From positions 1 through 35,406 of the forward strand of contig NZ_JADNDZ010000015.1 of assembly GCF_015552075.1 (NCBI RefSeq): a DNA stretch of 35,406 nucleotides, given 5' to 3'. Below, one piece after another: positions 1 to 8,066 of the stretch; the stretch's first letter is position 1, and the number at the start of each line of letters is the position of its first letter. Both the position numbers and the translations under genes were made by a program. The notes below the pieces were generated by a model, which saw only the letters and a list, made by a program, of their open reading frames with translations, made no database searches and was not told the origin of the DNA. The DNA is from Collinsella aerofaciens (GTDB lineage Bacteria > Actinomycetota > Coriobacteriia > Coriobacteriales > Coriobacteriaceae).

Positions 1-18
1 CGTAGCGGGTGGTTTAAA

Positions 19-39
19 GCTGGCCGCTGCGCGGCCAGC
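19..39. other. Perfect 9-bp hairpin left of the secG terminator
   Basis: GCTGGCCGC, a 3-nt loop TGC and GCGGCCAGC form a perfect stem. On the minus strand it is followed by TTTAAA, so it may be a weak back-up terminator behind secG, or it may belong to a transcript from outside the window. No gene is visible in the first 109 bases. Confidence 0.45.
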
Positions 40-56
40 GGACTAAAGTCTTGAAC

Positions 57-87
57 AAAAAGGGTCCCGCACTTGCGGAACCCTTTT
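57..87 (-). terminator. Intrinsic terminator of secG
   Basis: A 9-bp stem (75-83 with 62-70) has a 4-nt loop and runs into five U on the minus strand. The one imperfect pair is G-U if read on the minus strand and A-C on the plus strand, so the structure belongs to secG, which ends 22 nt upstream. Confidence 0.85.
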
Positions 88-109
88 CAAGTATTTATGT
101 GGCTCGAGC

Positions 110-364
110 TTAGTAGCCCACGATGCCCTGCGGGAAGAAGAACATGCACAGAACGACACACACGGCAAATACGACAGCCATGATGACGGTCAGGCGGTCA
201 AGGTTCTGCTCCATAACGCCTGTGGCTGAGCTGGAGTTATACAGCGAACTGGCAATCATATCCGAAACGCCGGTACCCTTACCGGAATGCATCAGGACGA
301 GAATCGTCAGCGCCACGGCAGAAACAGCCCAAACGACAAACAGAAGAATCTGGAACGGACCCAT
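110..364 (-). CDS. secG: Preprotein translocase subunit SecG
   Basis: An 84-residue protein with two hydrophobic segments (about residues 5-25 and 57-78) joined by a loop containing HSGKGTGVSD, the typical SecG pattern. SecG joins SecYE in the cytoplasmic membrane and stimulates SecA-driven export. The ATG at 364 has AAGGAG 6 nt upstream. It lies downstream of gpmI but behind a strong terminator, so it is probably transcribed from its own promoter in the 105-bp gap (365-469), although no convincing -35/-10 pair could be picked there. A secG gene at the end of the gap-pgk-tpiA string is the standard actinobacterial arrangement, which supports the call. Length and topology are normal. Confidence 0.93.
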   Translation of the reverse strand: MGPFQILLFVVWAVSAVALTILVLMHSGKGTGVSDMIASSLYNSSSATGVMEQNLDRLTVIMAVVFAVCVVLCMFFFPQGIVGY

Positions 365-468
365 AGATAAGCTCCTTAATAGAACAATTCAAACTCCAGT
401 ACTGTACCACAATCCCCCGTTCTCCCCTACCTGCCACTCGGGGACGGGGCGGAAATGGCAGAAATACC

Positions 469-502
469 AAAAAAGGGGATTGTCCGATTGTGGACAACCC
501 CC
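469..502 (-). terminator. Intrinsic terminator of the pgk-tpiA-gpmI operon
   Basis: An 11-bp stem (492-502 with 475-485) has a 6-nt loop and is followed on the minus strand by six U. The single non-Watson-Crick pair is G-U on the minus strand and A-C on the plus strand, which sets the direction. It starts 28 nt after the gpmI stop. Confidence 0.88.
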
Positions 503-529
503 TTGCTAGAAAACGGTATTTGTTTTCTC

Positions 530-2083
530 TTAGGCCTCGGTGGCGAGCACGCGGCCCGTCATCTCGGCGGAAGGCTCCAGACCAGCCATGGTGAGCATAG
601 TCGGAGCGATATCGGAAAGACGACCGTCCTCGATACCGGTGAGCTGTGCCTTCTCATCAACGATGATGAACGGCACGCGGTTGGTGGTGTGCGCCGTAAA
701 CGGATGCTTGGAACCGTCGGAAGCAACGTCAAACATGTGATCGGCGTTGCCGTGGTCGGCGGTAATCAACGCAAAGCCGCCCTTGGCGAGAATCGCCGGG
801 ACAACCTTGGACAGGGCATCGTCAACAGCCTCGACGGCCTTAACGGCAGCGTCGAAGACACCGGTGTGACCAACCATGTCGCAGTTCGCGAAGTTCACGA
901 TATAGAAATCAGCGCGGTCCTCGTTGATGGCGGCGACAAGCTTCTCGGTAACCTCGGGAGCGCTCATCTCGGGCTGCAGATCGTAGGTAGCGACCTTGGG
1001 GGAAGCGACGAGCACGCGCTCCTCGCCCTCCTTGGGCTCCTCGATGCCGCCGTTGAGGAAGAACGTCACGTGGGCGTACTTCTCGGTCTCGGCAGTGTGC
1101 AGCTGCTTCAGGCCATTGGCGGCGATGACGTCGGCTAGGACGTTCTCCGGGAACGTCTTGGGGAAGGCGACCTCGACGTCAAACGTCGGATCGTACTCGG
1201 TCATCGTCACAAAGTGCGAGAGCTTGATCTGCTCGCGCTCAAAGCCGTCGAACTCCTTGTCCGTGAACACGCGGGTCATCTGACGGGCGCGGTCGGGACG
1301 GAAGTTGAAGAAGATGGCCGCGTCGCCCTCGTGGATGCCCTCATTGTGGGCAGCGAAGGGCTCGACGAACTCGTCGCCGCGCGGATCCTTCTCGTAGTAG
1401 GCCTTGATGCCGGCAACGGGGTCGACATCGGCATCGGACGCATTGACCATGACGTCGTAGGCGCGCTGGATGCGCTCCCAACGGTTATCGCGGTCCATGG
1501 CCCAGTAACGGCCCGAGACGGTGGCAACGCGAGCGTCGCAACCGGTCTCCTCGGAGATCTTGGCCAGGAAGGCGCAGAACTCGCTCATGTAGCCGGCACC
1601 GGACTGCGGGTCGACGTCGCGGCCATCCATAAAGGCGTGGACGCGAACGGTCTTGACGCCATGCTGGGCAGCCATCTTGACCAGAGCCTCGACGTGGTTC
1701 ATGTGGGAATGAACACCGCCAGGGCTCATAAGGCCCATGAGATGGAGGGTCTTGCCCTCGGCCTTTACATCGTCCATAGCCTTGACGAAGACCTCGTTCT
1801 TGGCGATGGAGCCGTCCTTGATGGCGTTGTTGATGCGCGAAAGCTCCTGGAAGACGATGCGGCCGGCACCGATATTGAGGTGACCCACCTCGGAGTTGCC
1901 CATCTGGCCGTCGGGAAGGCCCACGTCCTCGCCCGAAGCGCCGAGCGTGGTGTGGGGGTACTTCTCGTACAGGCTATCAAGGAAGGGCGTCTTGGCAGCG
2001 GCGACGGCGTTCTCGCCATCGGCCGGAGCAAGGCCGCAACCATCCATGATAATCAGGAGTGCAGGAAGATGACGTTGTGCCAT
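530..2083 (-). CDS. gpmI: 2,3-bisphosphoglycerate-independent phosphoglycerate mutase
   Basis: Interconverts 3- and 2-phosphoglycerate in glycolysis using Mn ions and a phosphoserine intermediate. The 517-residue length is normal for the alkaline-phosphatase-superfamily GpmI. Visible motifs are IIMDGCG near residue 12 (metal-binding Asp), GNSEVGH near residues 62-68 with the phosphorylated Ser, HSHMNH near residue 125, FMDGRDVDP, and the late metal site TADHGNADHM. Start ATG at 2083 lies 5 nt after the tpiA stop, with an AGGA-type site inside the end of tpiA. Last gene of the pgk-tpiA-gpmI operon. The position usually given as Trp in this motif (DGWG) is Cys here, a minor variation. Confidence 0.96.
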   Translation of the reverse strand: MAQRHLPALLIIMDGCGLAPADGENAVAAAKTPFLDSLYEKYPHTTLGASGEDVGLPDGQMGNSEVGHLNIGAGRIVFQELSRINNAIKDGSIAKNEVFVKAMDDVKAEGKTLHLMGLMSPGGVHSHMNHVEALVKMAAQHGVKTVRVHAFMDGRDVDPQSGAGYMSEFCAFLAKISEETGCDARVATVSGRYWAMDRDNRWERIQRAYDVMVNASDADVDPVAGIKAYYEKDPRGDEFVEPFAAHNEGIHEGDAAIFFNFRPDRARQMTRVFTDKEFDGFEREQIKLSHFVTMTEYDPTFDVEVAFPKTFPENVLADVIAANGLKQLHTAETEKYAHVTFFLNGGIEEPKEGEERVLVASPKVATYDLQPEMSAPEVTEKLVAAINEDRADFYIVNFANCDMVGHTGVFDAAVKAVEAVDDALSKVVPAILAKGGFALITADHGNADHMFDVASDGSKHPFTAHTTNRVPFIIVDEKAQLTGIEDGRLSDIAPTMLTMAGLEPSAEMTGRVLATEA

Positions 2084-2088
2084 ATGTC

Positions 2089-2856
2089 CTACTCGCCTGC
2101 CTTGACGACCATAGAGGCGAAGTCGGCAGCCTTGAGCGAAGCGCCGCCCACGAGGGCGCCGTCAACGTCGGGCTTGGCGACGAGCTCGGCGATGTTGCCG
2201 GGCTTGGCGGAACCGCCATACAGCACGCGGATGCCGTTAGCGAGCTCCTCGCCGAACATCTCTTTGAGGGTCTCACGGATAGCACCGCAGACCTCCTGAG
2301 CGTCCTCGGCGGTAGCGGTCTTGCCGGTGCCGATGGCCCAGATGGGCTCGTAGGCGACGACGACCTGCTTGGGGCAGGTGATCTCAAGACCAGCAAGGCC
2401 AGCCTTAACCTGGTTCACGACGTGCTCGACATAGGTGCCGGCCTCGCGGACCTCGAGGGACTCGCCGCAGCAGAAGACGGGAACAAGGCCGGCGGCAACG
2501 AGAGCCTTGGCCTTCTTGTTCTGGTCCTCGTCGGTCTCGTGGAAGTAGTCGCGACGCTCGGAGTGACCGATGATGCAGTAGGTGCAGCCAGCGGACTTGA
2601 GCATGTCGCAAGAGGACTCACCGGTGAAGGCACCCTTGGCCTCCCAGTACACGTTCTGTGCACCGAGGGCGATGGGGGCAGCCTGAATGCGGTCATGAAC
2701 CGTGGTGATGTCGATGGTCGGAGGGCAGACGAGCACCTCGACGCCAGCCGGAACCTCGGGCAGAGCCTGAGCCAGCTCGTCGGCGAGCTTGGCAGCCTCG
2801 GCGACGTCGTTGTTCATCTTCCAGTTACCAGCGATAAGAAGGGTGCGATTAGGCAT
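2089..2856 (-). CDS. tpiA: Triosephosphate isomerase
   Basis: Interconverts dihydroxyacetone phosphate and glyceraldehyde 3-phosphate in the cytoplasm. The 255-residue TIM barrel shows all catalytic landmarks: GNWKMN with the substrate Lys near residue 11, IIGHSERR with the electrophilic His, AYEPIWAIGTGK with the base Glu and the flexible loop, and LYGGSAKPGN for phosphate binding. The start is ATG 2856 rather than an upstream in-frame codon: MPNRTLLIAGNWKMN is the expected N-terminus and GGAGG lies 9 nt upstream. Its first 8 nt overlap the end of pgk, which implies translational coupling. Followed directly by gpmI. Confidence 0.97.
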   Translation of the reverse strand: MPNRTLLIAGNWKMNNDVAEAAKLADELAQALPEVPAGVEVLVCPPTIDITTVHDRIQAAPIALGAQNVYWEAKGAFTGESSCDMLKSAGCTYCIIGHSERRDYFHETDEDQNKKAKALVAAGLVPVFCCGESLEVREAGTYVEHVVNQVKAGLAGLEITCPKQVVVAYEPIWAIGTGKTATAEDAQEVCGAIRETLKEMFGEELANGIRVLYGGSAKPGNIAELVAKPDVDGALVGGASLKAADFASMVVKAGE

Positions 2857-4039
2857 CGAGAAGCGCCTCCACTCCGGGCAGGGCCTTACCCTCGACGAGC
2901 TCCATGGAAGCGCCACCACCGGTGGAGATCCAGCTCATCTTGTCGGCCAGGTTGAACTTGTTGACAGCTGCGACAGAGTCGCCACCGCCGATGATCGAGG
3001 TGCAGTCGGCCTCGGCGACAGCCTCAGCAATAGCCTGGGTGCCGTGAGCGAAGTTGTCGAACTCGAAGACGCCCATGGGGCCATTCCAGAACACGGTCTT
3101 GGCGCCCTTGACGGCCTCGGCGTAGAGCTCCTCGGTCTTGGGGCCGATGTCCATACCCTCACGATCGTCGGGGATAGCGTCGGAAGCGACAACCTCGGGG
3201 ACAGCGTCCTCGCCAAAGTGATCGGCAACGCGGTTATCGATGGGGAGCAGGATCTTGACGCCCTTCTCCTCGGCCTTCTTGAGCATCTCGCCAGCGCGCT
3301 CGACCCAGTCCTCTTCCTTGAGGGACTGACCGACGGTCAGGCCCTGAGCCAAGAAGAAGGTGTAGGCCATGCCGCCACCGATGATCAGGGTGTCAGCGGA
3401 GTCGATGAGGTGATCGAGAACGCCGATCTTGGAGGAAACCTTGGAACCGCCGACGATGGCGACGAAGGGGCGCTCGGGCTCGGCGAAGATGCCGGTCAGC
3501 GTGTCGACCTCCTTCTCGAGCAAGAAGCCGGCGACGGCAGGCAGGTAAGCGGCGGGGCCCACGACGGAACCCTGGGCGCGGTGAGCGGTGCCGAAGGCAT
3601 CGAGAACGAAGACGTCACCATAGGAAGCGAGCTTCTTGGCGATCTCGGGATCGTTCTTCTTCTCACGCTTGTCAAAACGGACGTTCTCGAGAACGAGGAC
3701 CTTACCCGGCTCGACGGCGGCGACAGCCTCAGCAGCCTTCTCGCCGTAGGTGTCGGCGACAAAGGCAACGTCGAGACCAGAGAGCTCAGCGAGCTTCTTG
3801 GCGACGGGCTCGAGGGACAGCTCGGGCTGGAAGCCGGTGCCCTCGGGACGACCGAGGTGGCTCATGAGGATGACGCGAGCATTGTGCTCAACGAGATAGT
3901 TGATGGTGGGCAGGGCAGCCTTGATACGGGTGGTGTCGCCAACGACGCCATCCTTGATAGGCACGTTAAAGTCAACGCGGACGAGAACGCGCTTTCCGTC
4001 GACATCGATGTCGCGGACGGTCTTCTTGGTAAAGGCCAT
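2849..4039 (-). CDS. pgk: Phosphoglycerate kinase
   Basis: Makes ATP from 1,3-bisphosphoglycerate and ADP in glycolysis. The 396-residue protein has the N-terminal signature VLVRVDFNVP, the substrate loop SHLGRPEG, the hinge and nucleotide region FVAIVGGSKVSSKIGVL, and the C-terminal IIGGGDSVAAV and STGGGASMELVEG. ATG at 4039 is chosen because MAFTKKTVRDIDVDGKRV is a normal start and GAAAGG lies 11 nt upstream, matching the extreme 3' end of 16S rRNA. First gene of the pgk-tpiA-gpmI operon. A strong terminator separates it from gap, so it either relies on read-through or has its own start within the 56-nt space. Confidence 0.97.
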   Translation of the reverse strand: MAFTKKTVRDIDVDGKRVLVRVDFNVPIKDGVVGDTTRIKAALPTINYLVEHNARVILMSHLGRPEGTGFQPELSLEPVAKKLAELSGLDVAFVADTYGEKAAEAVAAVEPGKVLVLENVRFDKREKKNDPEIAKKLASYGDVFVLDAFGTAHRAQGSVVGPAAYLPAVAGFLLEKEVDTLTGIFAEPERPFVAIVGGSKVSSKIGVLDHLIDSADTLIIGGGMAYTFFLAQGLTVGQSLKEEDWVERAGEMLKKAEEKGVKILLPIDNRVADHFGEDAVPEVVASDAIPDDREGMDIGPKTEELYAEAVKGAKTVFWNGPMGVFEFDNFAHGTQAIAEAVAEADCTSIIGGGDSVAAVNKFNLADKMSWISTGGGASMELVEGKALPGVEALLDA

Positions 4040-4062
4040 GTTTGCTTCTACCTTTCGTACGT

Positions 4063-4085
4063 GTCTGCCTCCCATTACGGCAGAC
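4063..4085 (-). promoter_or_regulatory. Inverted repeat in the pgk leader
   Basis: GTCTGCC (4063-4069) and GGCAGAC (4079-4085) form a perfect 7-bp inverted repeat with a 9-nt spacer, lying between the gap terminator and the pgk ribosome binding site. It could be an mRNA 5' stabilising hairpin or a DNA operator. Which one cannot be decided from sequence. Confidence 0.5.
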
Positions 4086-4095
4086 GATTTCTTAT

Positions 4096-4140
4096 AAAAA
4101 GGACGCGACCCTAGGGTGTAAGCCCTATAAGGCCGCGCCC
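4096..4140 (-). terminator. Intrinsic terminator of gap
   Basis: A 10-bp stem (4131-4140 with 4101-4110), including two G-U pairs on the minus strand, encloses a second 5-bp stem (TAGGG/CCCTA) and ends in a UUUUUA tail. The wobbles would be A-C on the plus strand, so it serves gap, whose stop lies about 40 nt upstream. It separates gap from pgk. Confidence 0.85.
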
Positions 4141-4179
4141 TTCTTTAGACGCTCAACGAGCTATTCGCTAAATGCTAAA

Positions 4180-5205
4180 TTAAGCAACGAACTTCTCGAA
4201 GTACTTGATGGTGCGGACCATCTGAGAGGTGTAGGAGTTCTCGTTGTCGTACCAAGAGGTGACCTGAACGAGGGTCTGGCCGTTGCCGAGGTCAGAGCAC
4301 ATGGTCTGAGTGGCGTCGAAGATGGAGCCGTGGGTCTCGCCGACGATGTCGCGGGAGACGATCTGGTCCTCGTTGTAGGCGAAGGTCTCGGAGATGGTCT
4401 CGGCGTAGGCCTTCATGGCAGCGTTGACCTCGTCGACGGTGACCTTCTTGTCAACGACGGCGTAGAGGTTGGTCAGCGAGCCGGTCGGCGTCGGGACGCG
4501 CTGGGCGGCACCGATGAGCTTGCCGTTGAGCTCGGGGAGAACCAGGCCGATGGCCTTGGCAGCGCCCGTGGTGTTCGGGACGATGTTCTCGGAGCAGGCG
4601 CGGGAGCGACGGAAGTTGCCCTTGCGCTGCGGGCCGTCGAGCGGCATCTGGTCGCCGGTGAAGGCGTGGATGGTGGTCATGATGCCGGACACGATGGGAG
4701 CGAAGTCGTTCAGACCCTTGGCCATCGGGGCGAGGCAGTTGGTGGTGCAGGAAGCAGCGGAGATGATGTTGTCCTCAGCGGTCAGCGTCTCATGGTTGAC
4801 GTTGTACACGATGGTGGGCAGATCGCTGCCGGCCGGAGCGGAGATGACGACCTTCTTGGCGCCAGCGTTGATGTGGGCCTGAGCCTTAGCCTTGCTGGTG
4901 TAGAAGCCGGTGCACTCGAGAACGACGTCGACGTCAAGGTCGCCCCAAGGCAGGTTGTTAGCGTCGGCCTCCTTGTAGATCTTGATCTCCTTGCCGTCAA
5001 CGGTGATGGAATCCTCGCCAGCAACGACCTCGTGATCGCGAGCGTAGTTGCCCTGCGTGGAGTCGTACTTCAGCAGGTAAGCGAGCATATCGGGAGAGGT
5101 GAGGTCGTTGATAGCGACGATCTCGGAGCCCTCATGACCGAACATCTGACGGAAAGCCAGACGACCGATGCGACCGAAGCCGTTAATAGCAACCTTTACT
5201 GCCAT
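4180..5205 (-). CDS. gap: Glyceraldehyde-3-phosphate dehydrogenase, type I
   Basis: Oxidises and phosphorylates glyceraldehyde 3-phosphate to 1,3-bisphosphoglycerate with reduction of NAD. The 341-residue protein begins [20 protein letters not shown] (Rossmann dinucleotide site). NDLTS near residue 33 carries the Asp that favours NAD over NADP, and SCTTNCLAP contains the catalytic Cys. The C-terminus [12 protein letters not shown] is typical of the family. ATG 5205 is preferred to an upstream in-frame start, because GAAAGGAG lies 5 nt before it and the motif register fits. Monocistronic: its own terminator lies before pgk and a 193-bp non-coding region lies upstream, so it is probably highly expressed and separately controlled. 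Confidence 0.97.
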   Translation of the reverse strand: MAVKVAINGFGRIGRLAFRQMFGHEGSEIVAINDLTSPDMLAYLLKYDSTQGNYARDHEVVAGEDSITVDGKEIKIYKEADANNLPWGDLDVDVVLECTGFYTSKAKAQAHINAGAKKVVISAPAGSDLPTIVYNVNHETLTAEDNIISAASCTTNCLAPMAKGLNDFAPIVSGIMTTIHAFTGDQMPLDGPQRKGNFRRSRACSENIVPNTTGAAKAIGLVLPELNGKLIGAAQRVPTPTGSLTNLYAVVDKKVTVDEVNAAMKAYAETISETFAYNEDQIVSRDIVGETHGSIFDATQTMCSDLGNGQTLVQVTSWYDNENSYTSQMVRTIKYFEKFVA

Positions 5206-5277
5206 TGTGTCTCCTTTCGTAAGGCCCCCGCGAGCTACAGCGCCCGCCGTTGAGGCCCACAAACTAACCACTCGCCT

Positions 5278-5307
5278 AATATACCTTTTTTTTGACTTGA
5301 ATTTCAC
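5278..5307 (-). promoter_or_regulatory. Candidate gap promoter
   Basis: On the minus strand GTGAAA (5307-5302), 18 nt and TATATT (5283-5278) form a plausible sigma-70-type promoter with an A-rich spacer, about 75 nt upstream of the gap ATG. The -35 match is only moderate. Confidence 0.4.
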
Positions 5308-5339
5308 GAGAATGCTCGAAATTGAAAATCAAATTTACG

Positions 5340-5353
5340 TTAAAACGTTTTAA
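5340..5353. promoter_or_regulatory. LacI/CcpA-like 14-bp palindrome upstream of gap
   Basis: TTAAAACGTTTTAA is a perfect palindrome centred on CG, the symmetry typical of LacI/GalR-family operators. It lies about 33 bp upstream of the candidate gap -35 box and 46 bp after the whiA stop. A related AAACGTTT core occurs at 18047-18054 before the transporter operon. Confidence 0.5.
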
Positions 5354-5398
5354 AGAGTAAAACAGCAGTTAAATCCGTATAGTAGCAGTTTCGCTCAA

Positions 5399-6328
5399 CT
5401 ACCTGTTTGCTTCAATGAGCTTTTCAAGCCTCAAAACACGATGGTAGAGGGCCGACTTCGACAAGGGAGGGTCGGCCATCTCGCCCAGATCGCGCAGCGA
5501 CAGATCGGGATAGCGCTCGCGCAGGTCGCAAAAGACCGCCAAGGCGTCCGGAAGCGTGTCGCGCAAACCTCGCTGTTCGAGCTCATCGATCAACGCAAGC
5601 TGATGCTGGGCGGCACCCGCACTTCTGGTCTGATTGGCCAGCTCGGCATTCACGCGACGGTTCACATCGTTCTTAACCAACTTGACCGCGCGCGCCTCCT
5701 CGATCTCGGCAACGCTGCGCTTGGCACCAATCAGCTTTAAAAGATGCTCAATCTCCTCGGCACTCTTAATGTAGACAGCAAAGGACCCGCGCCGCGCGTT
5801 AACGCGCGCATGGACCCCAATCTGCTCCAATAGATCGCAAAGGCCCCGTGCATACTGCTCGCCCTGCACCGCGATCTCCAAATGAAAGTCGCCGCGGGGA
5901 TCGGCCACGAAACCGCCGGCGATGAGCGCGCCGCGAATGTAGGCAAGCCTGCAGCAGGGACGGGCAACGATGTGCCGGGGAACACCAGCGACGAGCCCTC
6001 CCCTGCGGTCGAGAATGCCCAACAGCACCAGAGCCTTGTCCAGGTCGGGCTGATCGGGCAGGGTAATGAGATAGTTACGGACCTTATGCAAGACCGATTT
6101 ACGAACGGTGAATTCCGTTTTGAGCTTAAGGATGCGATGCGTCAGTGTGATCATCGTGCGCGCGACAGCGCCCGTCTCGGTCGCGACCGTCAAACGATAC
6201 CGCCCGGAGCCGGCCAGCGAAAGTGTACCGCTCACACGCGTCAGGGCGGCAAGCGTCGACAAGTCGCAGTATTCACATTCGGGTTCGCAGCGCGCGAGCT
6301 CGTCACGCACCTCGGCGGTAAACGACAT
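5399..6328 (-). CDS. whiA: DNA-binding protein WhiA
   Basis: The WhiA family combines a degenerate LAGLIDADG homing-endonuclease-like fold with a C-terminal helix-turn-helix and acts in cell division and sporulation control in Gram-positive bacteria. The 309 residues begin MSFTAEVRDELAR, a typical WhiA start. The middle part has RPCCRLAYIRGALIAGGFVADP, and the C-terminal part has the conserved DLGEMADPPLSKSALYHRVLRLEKL helix-turn-helix. ATG at 6328 is 6 nt after the rapZ stop, so the two are cotranscribed. No clear terminator follows before the gap promoter region. The usual yvcK gene between rapZ and whiA is missing. Confidence 0.95.
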   Translation of the reverse strand: MSFTAEVRDELARCEPECEYCDLSTLAALTRVSGTLSLAGSGRYRLTVATETGAVARTMITLTHRILKLKTEFTVRKSVLHKVRNYLITLPDQPDLDKALVLLGILDRRGGLVAGVPRHIVARPCCRLAYIRGALIAGGFVADPRGDFHLEIAVQGEQYARGLCDLLEQIGVHARVNARRGSFAVYIKSAEEIEHLLKLIGAKRSVAEIEEARAVKLVKNDVNRRVNAELANQTRSAGAAQHQLALIDELEQRGLRDTLPDALAVFCDLRERYPDLSLRDLGEMADPPLSKSALYHRVLRLEKLIEANR

Positions 6329-6334
6329 GCAGGC

Positions 6335-7255
6335 CTATGCTTTCGTGTTGGCGCGCGACAGGTCGCGGTGGGAAATGCTCACGTGATATTGGGCACCTTC
6401 CAAATAACGTGCCGTGGCCTCGGCGATGGCAACGCTGCGGTGTTGACCGCCCGTGCAACCGATGGCGATAGAAAGCTGCGGCTTGCCCTCCGCGATATAG
6501 CCGGGCATGACCGTATCGAGCAGCTGCGTCCAGGCCTTCCAGAACTCCTGGGTCTTGGGATGGTCCAGAACAAAGTCGGAGACTTTCTTATCGAGGCCGG
6601 TCATGGTGCGCATCTCGGGATCGTAGAACGGATTGGGCAGGAAGCGGACGTCGATCATAATGTCCGCCTCGACGGGCATACCGTGCTTAAAGCCAAACGA
6701 GAACACGTGAACGTCCATGAGCTGCTGGTCGGACAACTCGGAAAATGCCATACGCAGCTTGTTGCGCAGCGCAGAGGTGCGCAGACGGCTCGTGTCGATA
6801 ATCATATCGGCTCGGTCGCGAACGTCCTGCAGCTGCAGGCGCTCGCGCTGAATCGCATCGGCCGTAGTCTCTCCCGGCTTGGCAATGGGATGGCGGCGGC
6901 GGTTTTCGCTATAACGACGGATCAGTACCTCGTCAGAGGCCTCGAGAAACACGATGTCACAGCTCATCTCGCGCTCCTCGAGTGCGGCAACGGCATCGAG
7001 CAGCTCATCGAACAAGCCCTGGCTGCGCAGGTCGCAGGTGACGGCAAGATGCCTGCCCACGCCCGTATTGATGCCGACGAGTTCGGCAAGCTGGGCGATC
7101 AGACGCGGAGGCAAGTTGTCGATGCAAAAGTAGCCCATGTCCTCGAACACATGCATGGCCTGCGTTCGGCCCGATCCAGACATTCCGGTGATGATGACGA
7201 TATCGGGGATGCGCTCCGAGCGCTCCGCCGCATCCATGGCATCTCCCTTTTGCAT
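6335..7255 (-). CDS. rapZ: RapZ/YvcJ-family nucleotide-binding protein
   Basis: RapZ in E. coli is an RNA-binding adaptor in amino-sugar control. In Gram-positive bacteria (YvcJ) the role is less clear and it hydrolyses nucleotides. The 306-residue protein has a P-loop ITGMSGSGRTQA near residues 22-33 with Arg where Lys is usual, as in actinobacterial members, then CIDNLPPRLI, and a C-terminal domain with FSFGFKHGMP, DVRFLPNPFY and IGCTGGQHRSV. ATG 7255 has AGGAGG 5 nt upstream. An alternative ATG at 7237 also has a GGGAG site but would shorten the N-terminus. A terminator-like hairpin lies 12 nt upstream of the ATG, and a TATACT -10-like hexamer lies at 7321-7326. whiA follows after 6 nt. 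Confidence 0.93.
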   Translation of the reverse strand: MQKGDAMDAAERSERIPDIVIITGMSGSGRTQAMHVFEDMGYFCIDNLPPRLIAQLAELVGINTGVGRHLAVTCDLRSQGLFDELLDAVAALEEREMSCDIVFLEASDEVLIRRYSENRRRHPIAKPGETTADAIQRERLQLQDVRDRADMIIDTSRLRTSALRNKLRMAFSELSDQQLMDVHVFSFGFKHGMPVEADIMIDVRFLPNPFYDPEMRTMTGLDKKVSDFVLDHPKTQEFWKAWTQLLDTVMPGYIAEGKPQLSIAIGCTGGQHRSVAIAEATARYLEGAQYHVSISHRDLSRANTKA

Positions 7256-7266
7256 GTGCGCCTCCT

Positions 7267-7302
7267 AAAACAAGCGCGGGACCCGGCCAGCGGATCCCGC
7301 GC
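7267..7302 (-). terminator. Terminator of the sialic acid operon / rapZ leader hairpin
   Basis: GCGCGGGA (7295-7302, read on minus) pairs perfectly with its partner at 7274-7281 and is followed by UUGUUUU. It lies about 50 nt after the nanE stop and only 12 nt before the rapZ ATG, so it ends the nan operon and at the same time fills the rapZ leader. Confidence 0.7.
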
Positions 7303-7353
7303 GATCAATTGCCTTTATTGAGTATACCGCCCCGAGCGGATACGAGGCCTGTC

Positions 7354-8040
7354 TTACGCCTCAAGCGCAGCTTTGAACCAACTTGTAATACTCGTGGGGT
7401 GCGTGATGGCGGTGCCGACGACAACGGCCCAGGCGCCAGCATCGATCGCGGCGCGAGCCTCCTCGGGCGTGTGCACGCGGCCCTCGCAGATGATGGGAAG
7501 ACCGGGGAATTCCTCGGTCGCCTGACGCAGGAGCGGCAGATCGGGGCCATCGGCCATGGTGCAGTCGATGGCAGCGACACCGTGAGAAAGCGTGGTAGAT
7601 ACAAGGTCGAAGCCCATATCAACCGCACGGCGAATGTCCTCGATGGTGGCACAATCCGCCATCAGGAGCACACCCTCCTCGTGCAGCGGGCGGAAGGTAT
7701 CCTCGACCGACTTGCCGTCGGGACGCGGACGATCGGTGGCGTCGATCGCCACGATATCGGCACCCGCAGCAACGCAGGCGCGAGCGTGACGCAGCGTCGG
7801 CGTGATGTAAACGCCCTCGTGCCCATCCTTCCACAGGCCGATAACGGGGACCTCACAGCGACCCTTAATGGCGGCAATGTCGGCAAGGCCCTGGCAGCGA
7901 ATGGCGGCGGCGCCGCCGAGCTCGCAAGCACGAGACATTTGAGCCATGGTCTCGGGCGTACGAAGCGGCTCGCCCATATACGCCTGAACGCTCACGACGA
8001 GCTTGCCCTTCAGGGACTGGATCAAAGGATCAACGGTCAT
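7354..8040 (-). CDS. nanE: N-acetylmannosamine-6-phosphate 2-epimerase NanE
   Basis: Converts ManNAc-6-phosphate to GlcNAc-6-phosphate, the last dedicated step of sialic acid breakdown. The 228-residue TIM barrel has LVVSVQAYMGEPL near the N-terminus, GLWKDG with the catalytic Lys, VYITPT, ADIVAIDATDRPRPDG, the late Glu in IICEGRVHTPEEA, and VVVGTAITHPTSIT for phosphate binding. ATG 8040 is chosen over an upstream in-frame ATG at 8154: the extra 38 residues would be encoded by a large inverted repeat and have no family counterpart, and GAAAGG lies 11 nt before 8040. Last gene of the sat/nan operon, followed by a terminator. Confidence 0.94.
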   Translation of the reverse strand: MTVDPLIQSLKGKLVVSVQAYMGEPLRTPETMAQMSRACELGGAAAIRCQGLADIAAIKGRCEVPVIGLWKDGHEGVYITPTLRHARACVAAGADIVAIDATDRPRPDGKSVEDTFRPLHEEGVLLMADCATIEDIRRAVDMGFDLVSTTLSHGVAAIDCTMADGPDLPLLRQATEEFPGLPIICEGRVHTPEEARAAIDAGAWAVVVGTAITHPTSITSWFKAALEA

Positions 8041-8066
8041 GTTCGACTCAACCTTTCTCAAAAACA

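Noticed and set aside
6944-7255. RapZ P-loop with Arg in place of Lys as a sign of inactivity
   Set aside because: GxSGxGR is common in actinobacterial RapZ/YvcJ proteins, so it is a lineage trait rather than a defect.
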